DNA from: Alphaproteobacteria bacterium LSUCC0396
GTDB taxonomy: Bacteria > Pseudomonadota > Alphaproteobacteria > Puniceispirillales > Puniceispirillaceae
Reading direction: 5' to 3'
DNA: 64,000 bases
Assembly: GCA_041228345.1 (NCBI GenBank)
Contig: CP166131.1
Span: forward strand, 1,853,001-1,917,000
In this document: positions 45,714 through 55,621 of the stretch, one piece after another
How positions within the stretch are numbered: the first letter of the stretch is position 1
Layout: every line of letters starts with the position of its first letter
The notes under the pieces: generated by a model
Database searches by the model: none
The model's input: the letters and a program-made list of their open reading frames with translations, nothing else
Told to the model about the DNA's origin: nothing
Position numbers and translations under genes: made by a program

Positions 45714-46874
45714 TTAGGCGCCCAGTGGACGCAAAAGATCGCGACTGATGATATGACGTTGAATTTCAGAGGTGCCATCCCAAATCCGCTCGACCCTTGC
45801 ATCACGCCAAAAGCGTTCAATTGGATAATCACTCATTAATCCCATACCGCCATGTATCTGCAAGGTGCTATCAGTCACTCGAGCCAGCATTTCCGTTGCA
45901 TAGAGCTTCGCAGATGCGATTTCACGATTAGCAGGCAAGCCTTTATCTAACCGCCACGCTGAAGCAAGAGTTAGATAATCTGCGGCATCAATCTCAGTCA
46001 GCATATCGGCCAACTGAAAACTGACACCCTGGAATTTGCCAATAGGCTGGCCAAATTGTTTACGGTTTGCGCTGTAATCAAGCGCATAATCAAAACAGCG
46101 ACGGGCTCGACCGACACTCATTGCGGCAACTGTTATGCGCGTTGCGTAAAGCCATGTACTCATCAACTCAAAGCCACCGTCAACTTCACCAAGAACCTGT
46201 GCGTTTGGCAGTCGGCAGTCATTAAATTCCAGAACCATATTTTTATAACCTCGATGGCTGACTGACTGATAACCATCACGAATGGTAAATCCCGGTGTTC
46301 CACGATCTACAAGGAAAGTTGTAATTCGCTTTTTGGGTCCTCGTGGGGTATCCTCCTCACCTGTCGAGACAAAGACAATCAAAAAATCTGCGTGTTCCGC
46401 ACCAGAAATAAAATGCTTGCTGCCATTCAAAATCCAGTCATTACCATCACGTACAGCGGCGCATTTCATCGATCGCACATCAGAACCAGCATCGGGCTCC
46501 GTCATCGCCAGCGCATCCATCTTCTCGCCACGAACCGCTGGCAAAAGATAGCGCTCAATTTGCTCACCTTTACATGCCATTAGGATATTTTGTGGTCGAC
46601 CAAAAAAATGTGTGAGTGCCATAGAGCCACGGCCAAGTTCACGTTCAACCAAGGCAAATTCTAGATGGCTTAGCCCAGCACCACCAACAGACCCTGGAAA
46701 ATTACAGGCATAAAATCCTAGGTTGCGGGTTTTATTGATTATGTCTTTGGCAATTTCCTTTGGCACTTCACCTGTTCGCTCAACCAGATTTTCATGTGGA
46801 TAGATTTCTTTTTCAACAAAGCTGCGCACGGTCGTGACAATCATCTTCTGTTCTTCAGATAAACCAAAATCCAT
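45714..46874 (-). CDS. Acyl-CoA dehydrogenase (candidate butyrobetainyl-CoA dehydrogenase)
   Basis: FAD-dependent acyl-CoA dehydrogenase, 386 residues: MDFGLSEEQKMIVTTVRSFV, the FAD-binding MTEPDAGSDVRSMKCAAVRDGNDWILNGSKHFISGA and the C-terminal helical bundle with LQIHGGMGLMSDYPIERFWRDARVERIWDGTSEIQRHIISRDLL. The catalytic base position of the common Y-E-G-T motif holds Asp here (WDGT). By context it would oxidise gamma-butyrobetainyl-CoA to crotonobetainyl-CoA. The ATG at 46874 is chosen because the family starts with MDFxLSEEQ; it is 31 bp after the carnitine dehydrogenase gene. Confidence 0.86.
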   Translation of the reverse strand: MDFGLSEEQKMIVTTVRSFVEKEIYPHENLVERTGEVPKEIAKDIINKTRNLGFYACNFPGSVGGAGLSHLEFALVERELGRGSMALTHFFGRPQNILMACKGEQIERYLLPAVRGEKMDALAMTEPDAGSDVRSMKCAAVRDGNDWILNGSKHFISGAEHADFLIVFVSTGEEDTPRGPKKRITTFLVDRGTPGFTIRDGYQSVSHRGYKNMVLEFNDCRLPNAQVLGEVDGGFELMSTWLYATRITVAAMSVGRARRCFDYALDYSANRKQFGQPIGKFQGVSFQLADMLTEIDAADYLTLASAWRLDKGLPANREIASAKLYATEMLARVTDSTLQIHGGMGLMSDYPIERFWRDARVERIWDGTSEIQRHIISRDLLRPLGA

Positions 46875-46905
46875 CTCGTTGCCCCTTATTCTTTCCAGTC
46901 TGCCC

Positions 46906-48294
46906 TCATAACAATGCAAGCGCTTCAGCGACCGGGCTCAGCGGTGCGCATGATTTACGCGTTACAAGGCTAACATGTAGCAGAAACTGCTCACATGAAG
47001 CCAATAGTCTATTATCGTCAGCCCGCTTCATCTGATGGGCCAATTTTAGTTTTTTGCCATCAGCCATCATTACTTCTGTTTCTACAATCACTGCGTCGCC
47101 GGCATGCGTTTCCTGCACGTATTTAATTGCTGTCTCAACTGTAAAGTAGCTATAACCGCCGGCAACATATGTTTCATTCATACCGATGCTTGCCAAAAAA
47201 CTATCTGCGGCATCAGAAAAAACCTGTCCATAGCGGCTTTCATTCATATGGCCGTTATAATCCGTCCAGTCGATTGGAATGATACGGGAAATGGTGCGGG
47301 ACGCGCGTGCGGCTTTCGCCGGTAGAGAAATTGTCTTCTCATGCGCTTTGATTAGCTGGCCTGCGGCACTTCCCTGCTGTTTAAGAGCGCGCATCATAGC
47401 GACCAAATTATTATCTCGTAAACGCTCTAACGCACGTATCGTCATTGCCCCTGACTGGGCATCAGACTGACTAGCAATTTTTTCAACAAGCTCTTCGGTT
47501 AGCTCAGGCACATCCGTGAGCTTGGTCCAAGGCCATTTCAGAGCAGGCCCAAATTGTGAGAGAAAATGTGCCATCCCTGCCTCACCGCCAGCGATGCGAT
47601 AGGTTTCAAAAAGGCCCATCTGTGCCCAGCGCAAACCAAACCCATAGCGGATCGCATTATCAATTTCTTCAGTGTTTGCTATGCCGTCCTTGATCAGCCA
47701 CAGCCCCTCGCGCCAGACTGCTTCTAAAAGGCGGTCAGCAATATGGGCATCAATTTCCTTTCTTATATGTAGTGGAAATAGCCCAACCTTTAAGAGGGTT
47801 TCTTTTGCCGCGGCAATTTGACCGGGCCCAGTTATAGGACTTGGTACAAGTTCAATCAATGGCAAAAGATAAACCGGATTGAACGGATGACAGACCATGA
47901 TCTGTTCTGGACGAGGACTACCTTCTTGCAATTCGGATGGCTTGAACCCTGAGGTGGAAGAGGCTAGCACTGCGTCCTCTGGGCAATTGGCCTGAATTTC
48001 AGCAAATACCTTTTGCTTCAGCTGAAGCCGTTCCGGCACAGATTCTTGGATATAGCTTGCATTTTGCACGGCCTGAGCAATTGTGTTGCACAGACGTATG
48101 TTACCCTCAACAGGTAGACTTGTTTCATAAAGCATCGGCAAGGCATGACGAGCATTAACCAATACATCGCTGATTTTGCGTTCTGCCTCGGGATCTGGAT
48201 CGTAAAAAGATACGTCCCAGCCATTTAAAAGGAATCGTGCTAGCCAACCCGCTCCAATTACACCGCCACCGATAATCGCAATTGTCTTTGTCAT
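46906..48294 (-). CDS. L-carnitine dehydrogenase / betainyl-CoA thioesterase fusion
   Basis: A 462-residue bifunctional protein. The N-terminal part (1-320) is a 3-hydroxyacyl-CoA-dehydrogenase-type NAD enzyme: IAIIGGGVIGAGWLARFLLNG, SSTSGFKPSELQEGSPRPEQIMVCHPFNPVYLLPLIELVP, which fits carnitine 3-dehydrogenase. From about 338 a hotdog thioesterase follows: IDWTDYNGHMNESRYGQVFSDAADSFL. This same fusion is known as L-carnitine dehydrogenase/betainyl-CoA thioesterase (CdhA-CdhB) in other bacteria. It would make 3-dehydrocarnitine and later release glycine betaine from betainyl-CoA. The ATG at 48294 has an AAGGAG site; it is ten bases after the cleavage-enzyme gene. Confidence 0.9.
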   Translation of the reverse strand: MTKTIAIIGGGVIGAGWLARFLLNGWDVSFYDPDPEAERKISDVLVNARHALPMLYETSLPVEGNIRLCNTIAQAVQNASYIQESVPERLQLKQKVFAEIQANCPEDAVLASSTSGFKPSELQEGSPRPEQIMVCHPFNPVYLLPLIELVPSPITGPGQIAAAKETLLKVGLFPLHIRKEIDAHIADRLLEAVWREGLWLIKDGIANTEEIDNAIRYGFGLRWAQMGLFETYRIAGGEAGMAHFLSQFGPALKWPWTKLTDVPELTEELVEKIASQSDAQSGAMTIRALERLRDNNLVAMMRALKQQGSAAGQLIKAHEKTISLPAKAARASRTISRIIPIDWTDYNGHMNESRYGQVFSDAADSFLASIGMNETYVAGGYSYFTVETAIKYVQETHAGDAVIVETEVMMADGKKLKLAHQMKRADDNRLLASCEQFLLHVSLVTRKSCAPLSPVAEALALL

Positions 48295-48304
48295 TATCCG
48301 CTCC

Positions 48305-49216
48305 TTAGCCGTGTGGCGCACGCTTTATCAGTTTGAGCTGCTTACGCACCTCATCGGGACCAATCACGCGAGCGCCCATTGCCTCAATAATGGTCTTTGA
48401 GCGGGCGACCAGCTGTTGGTTAGTAGCCAAAACACCTTTGTCCAGCCAAAGATTATCTTCCAGCCCAACTCTAACATGACCACCGGCTAAAACAGCCGCT
48501 GCAACATAAGGCATCTGATGACGTCCCAGTGAAAACGCAGAGAAGGTCCAGGTTTCAGGCACGTTATTGACCATCGCCATGAAGGTGTTGAGGTCATCTG
48601 GTGCACCCCACGGAACACCCATGCAAAGCTGAACAAGCACATCCGGTTTTAGCACGCCGTCAGCAACTAGTCGCTTGGCGTACCATAAATGGCCAGTATC
48701 GAACGCCTCAACCTCGGGCTTCACCCCGAGCTCAGTCATCATCCGGCCCATTTCCATCAGCATGCCTGGGGTGTTTGTCATCACATAATTTGCTTCGGCA
48801 AAATTCATAGTTCCACAATCAAGTGTGCAAATTTCGGGCAGACATTCCGCCACATGCGCAACACGTTCCACTGCACCGGCCATGTCGGTGCCTGCCGCCA
48901 GTGGTAGAGGGTTTTCTGTGCCGCCAAAAATCATGTCCCCGCCCATGCCTGCTGTCAGGTTCAACACTACATCCACCGCTGAGTCACGGATCCGGTCCGT
49001 AACTTCACGATAATAGGCAAGATCACGGCTCGGCCTGCCTGTTTCTGGGTCACGCACATGGCAATGAACAATCGCAGCTCCTGCTTTGGCGGCAGCAATG
49101 GCGCTTTTAGCAATTTGTTTAGGGCTGCGCGGCACATGTGGACTTCGATCCTGCGTCCCACCGGATCCTGTGATTGCACAGGTAATAAAAACCTCTTTAT
49201 TCATAATTAATGGCAT
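48305..49216 (-). CDS. Beta-keto acid cleavage enzyme (dehydrocarnitine cleavage)
   Basis: DUF849/BKACE family, 303 residues, a Zn-dependent TIM-barrel enzyme that cleaves beta-keto acids with acetyl-CoA. The Zn-binding HCHVRD and the barrel motifs LNLTAGMGGD, EICTLDCGTMNFA, PEVEAFDTGHLWYAKRL and GGHVRVGLEDNLWL are present. With the adjacent carnitine dehydrogenase it should turn 3-dehydrocarnitine into acetoacetate and betainyl-CoA (CdhC role). A GGGGGAG site lies five bases from the ATG at 49216. First gene of the operon running to 42881. Confidence 0.9.
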   Translation of the reverse strand: MPLIMNKEVFITCAITGSGGTQDRSPHVPRSPKQIAKSAIAAAKAGAAIVHCHVRDPETGRPSRDLAYYREVTDRIRDSAVDVVLNLTAGMGGDMIFGGTENPLPLAAGTDMAGAVERVAHVAECLPEICTLDCGTMNFAEANYVMTNTPGMLMEMGRMMTELGVKPEVEAFDTGHLWYAKRLVADGVLKPDVLVQLCMGVPWGAPDDLNTFMAMVNNVPETWTFSAFSLGRHQMPYVAAAVLAGGHVRVGLEDNLWLDKGVLATNQQLVARSKTIIEAMGARVIGPDEVRKQLKLIKRAPHG

Positions 49217-49487
49217 TTGGCTCCCCCCTTTGGTCAGTTTAAATAATCACCTTTCAGTTTTATTGTAAACGGCTGTAAAGATAACAGTATAACTCCGGCA
49301 CAACCGACCCATCTGCCGAATGAATTGACCATTTATCGTCTATGCTTTAACACGTTTTAGGCCTTAAGCTTACAGGGATGCACCATCATGCTCTGCGTCT
49401 TTAACTGGAGCAAAGGCTAAGCAAATTGACTTTTCTAGGATCGCTTCGGCGTGGAGATTGCTCTTCTGGAAAACCCTTGCCTATATC

Positions 49488-51125
49488 CTATGTTTCAGCA
49501 TCTAAAATTGTCGCGCGAAGGGCTTTCTTATCAATTTTTCCAACACTCGTTTTGGCAATTTTGTCAACGATATCTATTCGGTTAGGCGATGCCCATTTTG
49601 ATATAACACCAGCGGCAATTGCCTCTTTATATGCTGCCTTTATCATCTCTTGAATGATGGGTTTGCGATCAGATGCGGCGATCTGGCTTGACTTATCTTG
49701 TACCACCAGCAACATGGGACGCTCACCCCATTTTGAGTCAGGAATACCAATCGCTGCAACTTCAACAACACCCGGGACGGTTGATGCGATGCTTTCAAGA
49801 GTCAAAGATGAAATCCACTCGCCACCAGATTTTATAACATCTTTGACGCGGTCCGTAATAATAAGGTTACCTTGTTCATCAAATCTGCCCACATCTCCCG
49901 TATGCATATACCCACCTCGCCAAAGTGCTTTTGTTGAAACTTCATCCTTTAGGTATGCCTTGTTCAACCACGGAGCACGGGCGACAATTTCCCCAACACT
50001 TTTGCCATCACGAGGAACATCATTCATTACCGTATCGACAACACGCAGCTCTACCATTGCCGCGGGTTGCCCAGCTTTTAGCCTCGCTTCAATGTCACTC
50101 TCATCATTTGGATCTAGATGCGCGACCGTCAAGAAGGGGCACGTCTCAGAGAGACCGTAAGCGGAAAATAAATTGATGCCTCTAGCTAATGCCTGTTCTG
50201 CTAGCCCTCGCGGTAATGCTGAACCGCCGATAACCACTTTCCAATTTGACAGATCAGCTGAGGCTGCGGCATTGCAACCCAGTAACATATGTAGAACGGT
50301 TGGAACACAATGCGAAAACGTAACCCGATGCTCACAGACAAGTTTCATCAGCCTGTTTGGATCATAGCGGCCTGGGTAAATTTGTTTTAAGCCAAGCATG
50401 GTTGCGGCATAGGGAAAGCCACATCCATGCACATGGAACATCGGTGTAATCGGCATATAAACATCACGACCATGAAAGCGATTACTTGCCGACATTGGTC
50501 CCAATGTTGCCAAAATACCCATCGTGTGCAGAACAAGTTGGCGGTGTGAATAAGCAACCGCCTTTGGATCACCAGTTGTACCTGTTGTGTAAAATGTTGT
50601 TGCCCGTGTGTTTTCGTCAAAGTTGGGGAATGAGAAATCTGAATCGGCTTCTAAAAACAATTCATCAAGCACCGCTTCAAGTTGAAGGGTTGTATGAGGC
50701 AATTCACGATCTGGCGTATCACGCATTATGATCAAACGAACATCTCGTTTGACTTGTGGTATGATTTCCTCAAGCAATGGCAAAAAATCAACATGAACTA
50801 GAATAATATCATCTTCTGCGTGGTCGATCGTATAGGCGATTTGCGACGGCGAAAGACGTATATTCACAGTATGCAATGTCGCGCCCAACATTGGCACCGC
50901 AAAAAAACTCTCGAGATACCTGTGCGTATCCCAATCCATTATTGCGACGACACTACCGTGTCGAACGCCGAAGCGTCTCAATATCTGGCCAAAGCGACTA
51001 AGGCGGTTGATAAATTCAACATAGCTGTAAGAGCCAAGCCCATCGCTGATAATCTGCTGCTGCGGTGCTTGCTGTATGGGACCGTTAAGCAATGTTCTGA
51101 TAAGTAGAGAAAATTCAGAACTCAA
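49488..51125 (-). CDS. AMP-forming acyl-CoA ligase
   Basis: A 545-residue member of the adenylate-forming CoA ligase family. The P-loop TFYTTGTTGDPKAVAYSH, the adenine motif SAYGLSETCPF, the TGD motif GYMHTGDVGRFDEQGNLIITDRVKDVIKSGGEWIS and the catalytic Lys in KTSVGKIDKKALR are intact. The start is probably TTG with a GGGGGA site. In context it may activate gamma-butyrobetaine, crotonobetaine or another acid; long-chain fatty acid is also possible. It lies 271 bp upstream of the carnitine operon in the same direction. Confidence 0.86.
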   Translation of the reverse strand: MSSEFSLLIRTLLNGPIQQAPQQQIISDGLGSYSYVEFINRLSRFGQILRRFGVRHGSVVAIMDWDTHRYLESFFAVPMLGATLHTVNIRLSPSQIAYTIDHAEDDIILVHVDFLPLLEEIIPQVKRDVRLIIMRDTPDRELPHTTLQLEAVLDELFLEADSDFSFPNFDENTRATTFYTTGTTGDPKAVAYSHRQLVLHTMGILATLGPMSASNRFHGRDVYMPITPMFHVHGCGFPYAATMLGLKQIYPGRYDPNRLMKLVCEHRVTFSHCVPTVLHMLLGCNAAASADLSNWKVVIGGSALPRGLAEQALARGINLFSAYGLSETCPFLTVAHLDPNDESDIEARLKAGQPAAMVELRVVDTVMNDVPRDGKSVGEIVARAPWLNKAYLKDEVSTKALWRGGYMHTGDVGRFDEQGNLIITDRVKDVIKSGGEWISSLTLESIASTVPGVVEVAAIGIPDSKWGERPMLLVVQDKSSQIAASDRKPIIQEMIKAAYKEAIAAGVISKWASPNRIDIVDKIAKTSVGKIDKKALRATILDAET

Positions 51126-51330
51126 TTGTCATTCCCCCTCAACAACAATAAAAGCCATCAATAAACCATTACATCTGGGAACGTGCTATGACAATCATTT
51201 ACATAGAGGCTCGTGATAATGACGAACAGGTTGATGCACGCCGAGCAAAGGGAAAATGATCAGGTCAGTATCTTAAAAATCTTTTATTTTTCGGGCTTTA
51301 AAATTCAAACATACTAATGGTTAAAGCTGC

Positions 51331-53004
51331 CTATCGTTGCTTTAATTGCCAGTCTGGGTGTCTAAAAGGCCTATCATTAGCCGGGGCTAAAAGCGGTTTC
51401 CCCAAAATGTGATCAGCGGCTTTCTCGCCAACCATGATTGATGGTGCGTTCAAATTGCCGTTGGTGATACGCGGAAATAACGATGAATCCGCACAAAACA
51501 GATTCGTTGTGCCAATAACACGGCAGTCTGGGCTGACTACAGCCAAGGGGTCATTTTTGGCACCCATTCTACAGGTCCCGCACGGATGATAGGCTGACTC
51601 AGCTTCGTTCTGAATAAATGCGTCCAAATCTGCATCCATTACCGCGTTCGCACCCGGTTGAATCTCGTGATCGTAAAATGGACGCATCGCCTCTTGCGCC
51701 AGAATTTCACGGCTAAGTCGCAATGCCTTGCGAAATTCAGGAAGATCATCTGGGTGAGAAAGATAGTTGAATTTTATTTCAGGGGGTGTGTTTGGGTTTG
51801 ACGATTTAATCTTCACATGGCCTCGTGACTTGGACCGCATTGGCCCAACATGAAGCTGGAACCCATGGCCGGCCGCTGGTGCAGTGCCATCATAGCGAAT
51901 AGCTACTGGCAGAAAATGATACTGAATATCAGGATAGGTAATGTTTTTGTCTGATCGGATAAATCCAAGTGTTTCAAACTGATTCGAGGCGCCTAAACCA
52001 GACTTGAAGAATAGCCATTGAGCAGCGATGAGGGCCTTTGAGATGGGATTGAGGTGTTTATAAAGTGTTACCGGTTTTCGGCAAGCAATCTGAAAATAAA
52101 CCTCAAGATGGTCCTGTAGATTGCCTCCAACACCCTTTCGATTGGCGATGACCTCTATCTCAAACCCTTTAAGGGTATCGGCACAGCCAATGCCGGACCG
52201 CTGCAAAATTGTTGGACTTGCAATCGCACCTGCACACAGGATCACCGCCTTTTGAGCGATAATATCTTGGCATTTGCCCTTGCGCCAAACTCGAACACCA
52301 ACGGCGCGTCTTCCTTCAAAAAGAATTCGGTCTGCCAAAGTTCGGGTAAAAAGCCTGACCTTTCTTTTTTTTATTGCAGGCTTCAGATATGCGTTGGCCG
52401 TGGACCACCGGCGGCCTTTCCAAACCGTCATGTCAGCTGGCCCAAATCCTTCCTGACGATAGCCATTATAATCAGCAGTTACTTTATAGCCGGCCTGCAG
52501 GCTTGCTTCAACAAAGGCATGATGGAGCGGGTTATCGCGTGGCCCTCGGGTAATATGCAACGGCCCATCATTGCCTCGCCACGGAAATTCGCCGCCATGC
52601 GATGTTTCCATGCGTCGGAAATATGGTAGGACGTCAGCATAGCCCCAACCAGCTGCCCCAAGGTCACGCCAGTGATCATAATCTAAGGGGTTGCCCCGGA
52701 CATATATCATCCCATTAATGGAAGACGACCCTCCGATCACTTTGCCGCGCGGGCAAACGAGCGAACGGCCGCCAAGGCCTGCTTCGGGTTCAGATTTGTA
52801 GCCCCAATCATAGCTAGACATGTTCATTGGATAGGACAAAGCGGCTGGCATCTGAATGAAAGGGCCAGCGTCACTGCCGCCAAACTCGATAACAGCGATT
52901 GAACCTTGCCCTGCAGTAGCCAACCGATAGGCAATGGCCGAACCGGCGGATCCAGATCCGATGATCACATAGTCAAATTGATATGGTGTCGCTGTAGAGG
53001 TCAT
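51331..53004 (-). CDS. GMC oxidoreductase, choline dehydrogenase-like
   Basis: FAD-dependent glucose-methanol-choline family enzyme, 557 residues. Features: [57 protein letters not shown], the active-site His in [10 protein letters not shown] and the final [19 protein letters not shown]. These resemble BetA, which makes betaine aldehyde from choline. Other alcohols cannot be excluded. I start at the ATG at 53004 (MTSTATPY); an ATG further upstream (53043) is less likely. It is next to the carnitine genes, which make betaine by another path. Confidence 0.88.
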   Translation of the reverse strand: MTSTATPYQFDYVIIGSGSAGSAIAYRLATAGQGSIAVIEFGGSDAGPFIQMPAALSYPMNMSSYDWGYKSEPEAGLGGRSLVCPRGKVIGGSSSINGMIYVRGNPLDYDHWRDLGAAGWGYADVLPYFRRMETSHGGEFPWRGNDGPLHITRGPRDNPLHHAFVEASLQAGYKVTADYNGYRQEGFGPADMTVWKGRRWSTANAYLKPAIKKRKVRLFTRTLADRILFEGRRAVGVRVWRKGKCQDIIAQKAVILCAGAIASPTILQRSGIGCADTLKGFEIEVIANRKGVGGNLQDHLEVYFQIACRKPVTLYKHLNPISKALIAAQWLFFKSGLGASNQFETLGFIRSDKNITYPDIQYHFLPVAIRYDGTAPAAGHGFQLHVGPMRSKSRGHVKIKSSNPNTPPEIKFNYLSHPDDLPEFRKALRLSREILAQEAMRPFYDHEIQPGANAVMDADLDAFIQNEAESAYHPCGTCRMGAKNDPLAVVSPDCRVIGTTNLFCADSSLFPRITNGNLNAPSIMVGEKAADHILGKPLLAPANDRPFRHPDWQLKQR

Positions 53005-53211
53005 CAATGGTTCATCTATGTTCCTGTAAACTATTACACACAACCTAGCCTTTATCCTTCCGAAAGCTCAAAAGAAATCGAAGCGGATGACTTTGATTGC
53101 CCCATAGTTGGATCCAAAGATAGGATTCCTTTAATTTTACAATCATTGGTATAGTGGTTACAAAATTTTTGACCAGGACAGAGTTTTGAATTTTGGTTGG
53201 GGGAAGGTGCG

Positions 53212-54573
53212 ATGAGACGTTTTGCAGAGCCTGCGCAGGAAATAGATATCATCCATGAAACAGATGTACTAGTAGTTGGGTCTGGCCCGGGTGGCCTCGC
53301 CGCAGCATTATCTGCCTCACGCGCAGGGGTAAAGACAACCCTTGTCGAACGCTTTGGCTGTTTTGGTGGAAACATAACAACTGTGGGTGTTGAGGGGTTT
53401 GCATGGTACCGACACGAACAGACTGTTGAGGCTAATGGAATCGGCCGTGAATTTGAAGAACGTGCAAAGGACATGGGGGCGGCCGTCCCTGAAAGCCAGA
53501 GCTTATCTTACGAGCTTGACAGCGAAGGGTTTAAATTGGTTGCCGACAAGCTGGTTCAAGAGGCAGGAATTCACCCCATGCTTCACCGGATGTTTGTAAA
53601 GCCTATAATGCAAGGTAACGAGATAGTTGGCATCATCACAGAATCAAAGGCTGGGCGAGAGGCGTTGCTGGCGAGAATTGTTATCGACGCAACGGGTGAT
53701 GCTGATGTTGCTTACCGCGCCGGTGCACCGACAACGAAACCACCAAAAGAAGCACTTCAAGCTGCAAGTGTTATGTTCCATTGCGCTGGCTTGGACAAAG
53801 CCAAATTTATGGAAGATGTAAAGGCTAACCCACAGACATATGCAGACTGGTCAACTGGAGAATGGTCAGTTGAGACCGATGGCAAAGAAGATAAAATGTT
53901 CTCGCCTTTCCTAAAAAGACCATTCGAGCAAGCCCGAATAAATGGCCTTATACCTGCGGACTTGTCAACCATCTCAGGTACTTGGGGTGCGGTTCATGAT
54001 ACTGGCGAGATGACCTATATGAACCTTGTTCATCTAGCTGGCTGCGATGGGACTGACCCGGATGACCTGACCCATTTTGAGATTGAGGGGCGCAAGCAAG
54101 CCATGCTAGCAATCGAGGCTTTGCGAAAATACGCCCCTGGTTGTGAGGCCATACGGTTACGTAATTTTGGTATGACAATTGGTATCCGCGACACAAGAAA
54201 AATTGATGCGCATTATAATATGCAGGAAAATGATGTACGCCATCAGGCACGATTTGACGACAGCATCGGTATTTATCCTGAATTCATTGATGGCTATGGT
54301 ATTCTAATCCTTCCAACAACGGGCAGATATATGCATATCCCTTATCGATCATTAATTCCAAAGTTGGTAAAAGGCTTGTTGGTAGTTGGCCGTGCCACCG
54401 GCGGAGACAAAGTCGCGCATGCCGCAACACGCAACATGGCTTGTTGTGCAGTTTCTGGACAGGGGGCAGGTGTTGCAGCAGCTGTTGCGTTAAAATATAG
54501 TCGGGATCTTGAAGAAATTAACATCAGTCTTGTGCAAAATGAGCTACTGCGCCAAGGGGTCCGTATTAATTAG
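53212..54573 (+). CDS. FAD-dependent oxidoreductase (FAD_oxidored family)
   Basis: A 453-residue flavoprotein of the FAD_oxidored (pfam12831-type) group. Dinucleotide-binding VLVVGSGPGGLAAALSASRAGVKTTLVERFGCFGGN at 20-55; IVIDATGDADVAYRAGAP and the later KGLLVVGRATGGDKVAHAATRNMACCAVSGQGAGVAAAVAL are typical. The substrate is not known. The ATG at 53212 has a GGGGGAAGG site; the track-like start at 53197 (TTG) is less likely. It is divergent from the choline-dehydrogenase-like gene. Confidence 0.82.
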   Translation: MRRFAEPAQEIDIIHETDVLVVGSGPGGLAAALSASRAGVKTTLVERFGCFGGNITTVGVEGFAWYRHEQTVEANGIGREFEERAKDMGAAVPESQSLSYELDSEGFKLVADKLVQEAGIHPMLHRMFVKPIMQGNEIVGIITESKAGREALLARIVIDATGDADVAYRAGAPTTKPPKEALQAASVMFHCAGLDKAKFMEDVKANPQTYADWSTGEWSVETDGKEDKMFSPFLKRPFEQARINGLIPADLSTISGTWGAVHDTGEMTYMNLVHLAGCDGTDPDDLTHFEIEGRKQAMLAIEALRKYAPGCEAIRLRNFGMTIGIRDTRKIDAHYNMQENDVRHQARFDDSIGIYPEFIDGYGILILPTTGRYMHIPYRSLIPKLVKGLLVVGRATGGDKVAHAATRNMACCAVSGQGAGVAAAVALKYSRDLEEINISLVQNELLRQGVRIN

Positions 54574-54583
54574 GTTTGGGTAG

Positions 54584-54605
54584 CTAACTTAAAAGTTAGG
54601 CTTTC
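54584..54605. terminator. Candidate bidirectional terminator
   Basis: Perfect inverted repeat CTAACTT/AAGTTAG with a two-base loop between the convergent FAD-oxidoreductase and phosphodiesterase genes. It lacks a long T-tract on either side. Confidence 0.35.
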
Positions 54606-54662
54606 GTAAACATGATTGTTCCAGCAGGATTTTCGGGACGATTATTCAACCGGTGGCAACAT

Positions 54663-55544
54663 CTAAATCCGTTCCGGATAATCACTCATCACCATATCAA
54701 CACCCAAATCAAAAAGATCTTTGGCATCGCTTGGATCATTGACAGTCCAGGCCCGTATTTTGATACCTTGTTGATGAAAAAGCATCACGTCAGTTGATGT
54801 GGAGATCAATTTGCGATCGAGGTGGACTGCCTCTACTGCCAGATTGGTTTTCAGGAAATTTAAATTCTCCGGGAAAAAACTATGAATACTGGCAATGCGG
54901 ATGTGTGGGGCAAAAACCCTAAAATAACGAAGAAAATCTATGTTAAAACTTGATACAATAATCGTTACTTTTGGGCGAATCTGCAATGACGCTGCGAGCA
55001 GCTCAGCTGAGCGATATTCGCGATTACCATGGCATTTCATTTCAAGAATCAGTGCCATATCATGCTTTTTTGCCCAAGAGAGCAATGTTTCCAAACGCAA
55101 TACTTCTTGGCCAACAAATTGGCCTCCTTTCCAAAGACCCGCATCGGCATTCTCGAAGTCTTTCCATTTAGTATCCGAGATCAGTTTGTTGCCGGCAACG
55201 GTCCGGCCTTGAACTTCGTCATGGAAAACAATTAAGGTTTCATCAGAAAGCATGCTGATGTCAGTTTCAATCCACTTTAAGCCCGCATGCCTCACAGCGT
55301 CAAATGCGATGAGAGTGTTCTCGGGGTATTGTCCTGACATTCCCCGGTGCGCTATGACCCTTTGTGCTTTCATCTCGGGGCTAAAGATTTTCCCTGTCGG
55401 CAGCATCTTATCGGCTTTATCTCCATTAAGTGCGAATGATGGCATCATTTCAGGCGCGAAAGCGAAAAAAAACACTGCGAAAGCGAACCCGGCTTGAGCT
55501 CCACGATAGCTCAATTGGATCAGGTAGTTGTAAATTTTTTTCAA
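54663..55544 (-). CDS. Glycerophosphodiester phosphodiesterase, exported
   Basis: A 293-residue protein of the GDPD family, which hydrolyses glycerophosphodiesters. A hydrophobic N-terminal segment (AGFAFAVFFFAFAPEM) suggests export or membrane anchoring. Catalytic residues follow the family: VIAHRGMSGQYPENTLIAF with the His-Arg, WIETDISMLSDETLIVFHDE with Glu-Asp and His, and the ending WTVNDPSDAKDLFDLGVDMVMSDYPERI. It could release glycerol phosphate and head groups such as choline, which would link to the betaine genes (inference). Confidence 0.88.
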   Translation of the reverse strand: MKKIYNYLIQLSYRGAQAGFAFAVFFFAFAPEMMPSFALNGDKADKMLPTGKIFSPEMKAQRVIAHRGMSGQYPENTLIAFDAVRHAGLKWIETDISMLSDETLIVFHDEVQGRTVAGNKLISDTKWKDFENADAGLWKGGQFVGQEVLRLETLLSWAKKHDMALILEMKCHGNREYRSAELLAASLQIRPKVTIIVSSFNIDFLRYFRVFAPHIRIASIHSFFPENLNFLKTNLAVEAVHLDRKLISTSTDVMLFHQQGIKIRAWTVNDPSDAKDLFDLGVDMVMSDYPERI

Positions 55545-55621
55545 TATGCATATGAATTAAGTTAAACAGCCTCATTTTATTTTGTTTTTCGCCCGGCTTT
55601 TAATTTAGCCTTCGAGCTGTA

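Noticed and set aside
53052-53474. Minus-strand frame over the FAD-oxidoreductase start
   Set aside because: It is a shadow of the clearly real flavoprotein gene.
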